From positions 1 to 34,847 of the forward strand of contig CAIKZO010000041.1 in NCBI GenBank assembly GCA_903832005.1: DNA of 34,847 nucleotides, given 5' to 3'. How positions within the stretch are numbered: position 1 is the stretch's first letter; every line of letters starts with the position of its first letter. Origin of the DNA: Enhydrobacter aerosaccus. Lineage in GTDB: Bacteria; Pseudomonadota; Alphaproteobacteria; Reyranellales; Reyranellaceae. Below, piece by piece: positions 31,620 through 34,847 of the stretch. Below the pieces are notes generated by a model. It worked only from the letters and a program-made list of their open reading frames with translations, made no database searches and was not told the DNA's origin. Made by a program: the position numbers and the translations under genes.

Positions 31620-34600
31620 CGTCGAGACTGTCGCTCTAATTGCGTCGGCTCCTTCGCTAGATGGTTTAAATCTGGCCGATTTGCCGCAACGATTTACGAG
31701 CGCATACGCAAGCATTGTTGCTGCTCGCGTTCGATTGCGCGATGTCGGCTCGGCCGACGCCATTCCAGATCAGCTATCTACTATTAGCGCTGAAATGCAG
31801 CGGATTGCTTCTGCTCACGAAGCGTTCCTAGCCGTACTACCGAATCGCGATAATCGCATGGCGGCCGCGTTTGTTGGTGGCACTGCTCACTATGTTGGCT
31901 TGCTGGCTGAGAGGTCTCAAACCATCACCCAGAGGCCAAGCGAGATTGGCTTTAGCGTAATATCGCCAGAAGTATCAGCGACGCTTTTATTTCTTGTCGC
32001 CGAGGCGACCGCAGACGCAGCCGAAATGGCAAAACTCATTGACGTTAGGTCCGAAGACCCGGTAGAGGCAGCCCTCCTCATCGCAATACGTAATTTGGCC
32101 AATGGTCAGCTTGGCCCAATCTTACAAATGAGGATCCCTGAACACTCGCAAATTCTCGACACTGACCTGTCAAGCCAAGGTCTACGGGCGCTTTATTATC
32201 TTTTGTTTCAGGGCATTCGCGCTATGGCGGCCGCCATGCTCGCGCAGACACCAGAAGTAGCTCTACTTGAAGAAGATGCGATATTGCTTTTCGAGAGAGT
32301 GAGAGAGCTATCCGTCGATACAAATTCGGCTGTCGCGGGCACAACCGAAAAAGACATTCGCAGTTTGTATCCAGGTCCGCTGCACTTGGCGTCTTTGTTG
32401 CTGGCCGTAGCAAAAGACTTACCGCCGTCAGCTATTTCGAATACACCAGCCCCGAAAAACATCGACGGCGGTCGTTGGGTTGCTGCGATGTCGCAAGTAG
32501 CAGTGAGGCGTCCGTATCTTTGGCGAAATCATAGAAAAGCTATTGATGCTGGCTATCTCGAGATCGGCACCTCGTCTGTGATTAGCTTTCCAACCGGAGC
32601 AGGAAAATCAACGCTCGCGGAATTGAAGATAGCGGCGACGCTACTTCATGGAGCCAAAGTACTATTTCTTACACCGACTCTTGCACTAGCCGATCAAACT
32701 GCGCGAGCATTAGAAGCATCCTTTCCAACCGCTGATGTCGGAAACGAGCGGTTAGAAGAGGATCTTTTTGATCTTAGCTCCGAAGCACTGCCCACAATAT
32801 CAGTAATGACCCCGGAGCGCTGCTTGGCTCTCATGAGCTTCGATCAAAGCGTATTCTCGGAAGTAGGCTTATTAGTCTTTGACGAATGTCATTTGGTACA
32901 TCCACGCAAACTTGATACCAGCAGACGTTCGATCGACGCGATGCTGTGCATCCTAAATTTTACGAACGTAGCACCAGCAGCAGATTTACTCTTCCTCTCA
33001 GCCATGATTGCAAACCCGAAAGAGCTGGCTGGATGGCTAGAAGAACTGACTGCCAGGCCATGCTTGCCATTGGAGTTGAGTTGGAAGCCAACTCGCCAAG
33101 TACGCGGTTGTGTAGTTTACAACTCCACGGAAATTGCGGCACTGAATCAAAAGCTCCGCACGGTGCGTGCGCAGGTGACAAATAAAGATGTTCCGAGCGC
33201 CATAAAACGAGAACTCAAGGTCAGGCCGTTTGGCTTTTTCTGCCTGCGTCAAACTTGGCAATCACATGCGGTGGAGGACTATACCCTTCTTCCGTTGCTT
33301 GAGCGCGATGTGCTGCTAGCGAATGGCACTGGGGAGCGCGGCAACTGGTATTTGACGCCTAATGGCAATCATGAAGCCACAGCGAAGGAGCGTCTGAAGA
33401 CGTTAGTATTCGCTCAAACAGTGATACTGGTTAATGGTGCGGTGAAGCAAATCTGCAGCGCCCTCCCCCAAGCCAACTGTAAGCTTACTGAAGAAGAGAA
33501 AATATTTTATCGCGCCGCTTCGGATGAAATGGGAGGCAAGGACCGTCTCTACATCGAGGTGAGCGAAGATGAAATTCTTCTCTCTCCAGCCGTTGGACAT
33601 CATGGATTATTACTTTCCTATGAGCGCCATCTTCACGAATCACTCTTCAAACGAGCCGATGGAATAAACGCTATCGTTGCGACGTCCACTTTGGCTCAAG
33701 GGATGAATTTGCCAAGCGAAGTAGTAGTTATCGGAGGCGATAGCCGCTTTGATGCTGGCGCAGATAAAATGCAGCAACTCGATGCTCATGAGTTGCTTAA
33801 TGCTGCAGGACGCGCCGGACGTGCCGGAAATGGATCTTATGGATTTGTAGTCGTCGTGCCGAGTAAAGTTGTCCACTTCGATAGCGCGACAAGCACTATT
33901 CACAATCATTGGATGGACCTTCAGGCGATTTTCTCACAAAGCGATCAATGCCTTAAGATCGATGATCCTATTACGGCAATTTTGGATCAGATTCACTTGG
34001 CTGCGTCGGCATCTTCGGAACTCGCCATGTACTTTGTCCGTCGTCTACCTCTCGAGGGCGAGGGAAATGGCGACGCCTCAGCCAAGGCACTCCTCCGAAA
34101 GTCATTCGCCGCATATCGAGCAAGAATTTCTAACGACCAATCTTGGATCGATACCCGCATCAAAGCCGCACTCGGTCTACGACGCACCGATCCAGAAGCG
34201 CAAGAGGTCACAACTTGGGTCGAACGTCTGGCGGCAAGCGCCGGGGTGCCATCCAGCGTCATCAGAGCGCTGAGCGAAGCCCTTAAGCAACCCCTTCCCT
34301 CAGATGCAAGTGTCATCGATTGGCGAGAGTGGCTTGAAAAGTGGCTCACTGATCGGCCGCAGTTGGTTCCCGTACTAATCCGCAAAGAAAGTCTCGAAGG
34401 TCTACTAGGTTCGAAATACAAAAACCTCACAAGCGACAGTGATCGCGGCGCTTATGCAATTCCATATCTCTCTCGACTTCTTCAAAGTTGGATGAAGGGA
34501 GATCCGCTCACGGCACTCGAAGCAATCTTTGGAACTCAGGCGACGAAATTAGGAAACTGCAAAAATGCTCGCGAGTTCGTCGTCCGAATCGTTCCCGAAC

Positions 34601-34847
34601 TGGCTTATCTCTATGGCTTACCTGCGCAGGTCTACCGCAACGGCGTTCTAAATTCGGATGGGGAACAAATAGAACCTCCATTAGCACTCAACTTACTAGG
34701 GAGTTGCGTGCGGGAAGGCTTTGACGAAGCCACAAAACTGGCGCTCAGACAAAATTACAAAAGACGTCTTCATCGTCGGGCCATACATCGAGAATTTGAT
34801 CGCGTGCAGCAATTTTTGCCTGCGCCCGGCCCGCAAGAAGGCTTTGC
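31612..34847 (+). CDS. Ski2-like superfamily 2 helicase (HamB-like), 3' end beyond the window
   Basis: 1078 codons are open from the ATG at 31612 to the window edge with no stop. About 320 residues of mostly helical, unrecognised sequence precede the helicase core. Motif I is ISFPTGAGKST (residues 324-334), motif II D424-E-C-H427, motif III S463-A-M, motif V TSTLAQGMNLPS (from 691) and motif VI NAAGRAGRAG (730-739). These resemble Ski2-like and DNA polymerase theta-type helicases, as HamB does. A further 340 residues after motif VI are visible and contain no motif I recognise. The start overlaps the nuclease gene, so translation is probably coupled and the two proteins likely form a complex that uses ATP to sense aberrant DNA and license the nuclease; that mechanism is inferred from Hachiman. 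Alternatives are other helicase-nuclease defence pairs. Confidence 0.85.
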   Translation, partial: MFDVETVALIASAPSLDGLNLADLPQRFTSAYASIVAARVRLRDVGSADAIPDQLSTISAEMQRIASAHEAFLAVLPNRDNRMAAAFVGGTAHYVGLLAERSQTITQRPSEIGFSVISPEVSATLLFLVAEATADAAEMAKLIDVRSEDPVEAALLIAIRNLANGQLGPILQMRIPEHSQILDTDLSSQGLRALYYLLFQGIRAMAAAMLAQTPEVALLEEDAILLFERVRELSVDTNSAVAGTTEKDIRSLYPGPLHLASLLLAVAKDLPPSAISNTPAPKNIDGGRWVAAMSQVAVRRPYLWRNHRKAIDAGYLEIGTSSVISFPTGAGKSTLAELKIAATLLHGAKVLFLTPTLALADQTARALEASFPTADVGNERLEEDLFDLSSEALPTISVMTPERCLALMSFDQSVFSEVGLLVFDECHLVHPRKLDTSRRSIDAMLCILNFTNVAPAADLLFLSAMIANPKELAGWLEELTARPCLPLELSWKPTRQVRGCVVYNSTEIAALNQKLRTVRAQVTNKDVPSAIKRELKVRPFGFFCLRQTWQSHAVEDYTLLPLLERDVLLANGTGERGNWYLTPNGNHEATAKERLKTLVFAQTVILVNGAVKQICSALPQANCKLTEEEKIFYRAASDEMGGKDRLYIEVSEDEILLSPAVGHHGLLLSYERHLHESLFKRADGINAIVATSTLAQGMNLPSEVVVIGGDSRFDAGADKMQQLDAHELLNAAGRAGRAGNGSYGFVVVVPSKVVHFDSATSTIHNHWMDLQAIFSQSDQCLKIDDPITAILDQIHLAASASSELAMYFVRRLPLEGEGNGDASAKALLRKSFAAYRARISNDQSWIDTRIKAALGLRRTDPEAQEVTTWVERLAASAGVPSSVIRALSEALKQPLPSDASVIDWREWLEKWLTDRPQLVPVLIRKESLEGLLGSKYKNLTSDSDRGAYAIPYLSRLLQSWMKGDPLTALEAIFGTQATKLGNCKNAREFVVRIVPELAYLYGLPAQVYRNGVLNSDGEQIEPPLALNLLGSCVREGFDEATKLALRQNYKRRLHRRAIHREFDRVQQFLPAPGPQEGF

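Noticed and set aside
33869..34273. Plus and minus small frames inside the helicase gene
   Set aside because: The helicase frame is open from 31612 to the window end with all motifs in register; these are internal shadows.

Overview
The window is high-GC DNA, about two thirds G+C over the first 30.8 kb. Its gene content and order (purC-purS-purQ-purL-bolA-grxD, rpsD nearby, a three-subunit PurSQL FGAM synthase, many solute-binding proteins and amidohydrolases) point to an alphaproteobacterium. A Rhodospirillales/Reyranella-like soil or freshwater organism is my best guess from overall impression; no rRNA gene is present to prove it.

Layout. 1-1175 (minus): a ferritin-like diiron protein with a promoter whose spacer carries a perfect palindrome. 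1331-5935 (plus): a purine operon, purC-purS-purQ-purL, followed by bolA and the CGFS monothiol glutaredoxin grxD and closed by an intrinsic terminator. 5995-15484: a mosaic of accessory metabolism. It holds three orphan ABC solute-binding proteins, a LigB-type dioxygenase, an SDR, a divergent flavodoxin/HxlR regulator pair, a secreted protein of unknown function, an amidohydrolase and an AtzH-like protein. 15481-21018 (minus): an amidase directly downstream of an RND pump and its periplasmic adaptor, all in one direction. 21164-25916 (minus): emrA-emrB-trmJ-osmC, then rpsD with its own promoter. 26015-29616 (minus): citramalate synthase, a 2OG-Fe(II) oxygenase with a redoxin-like N-terminus, a GGCT-like protein and a SnoaL-like protein. 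29655-30776 (plus): an enolase-superfamily enzyme.

At about 30.8 kb the composition changes sharply: sampled lines fall to roughly 45-50% G+C, and A/T-ending codons such as TTA, CTA and ATA become common. From there to the window edge lies a two-gene unit. A 261-residue protein with a PD-(D/E)XK-like signature (D113, E132-x-K134) overlaps by 8 bases the start of a Ski2-like superfamily 2 helicase, of which 1078 codons are visible before the window ends. The architecture matches the Hachiman (HamA nuclease/HamB helicase) anti-phage defence system. The small protein does not show the GE-type helix motif I associate with canonical HamA, so this may be a divergent Hachiman or an undescribed nuclease-helicase relative. 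It is the most interesting item here.

Several short regulatory structures were found by eye: an operator-like palindrome in the ferritin-like promoter, palindromes upstream of the RND and EmrAB pumps, three tandem copies of a -35-bearing 12-mer upstream of rpsD, and dispersed palindromic repeats.
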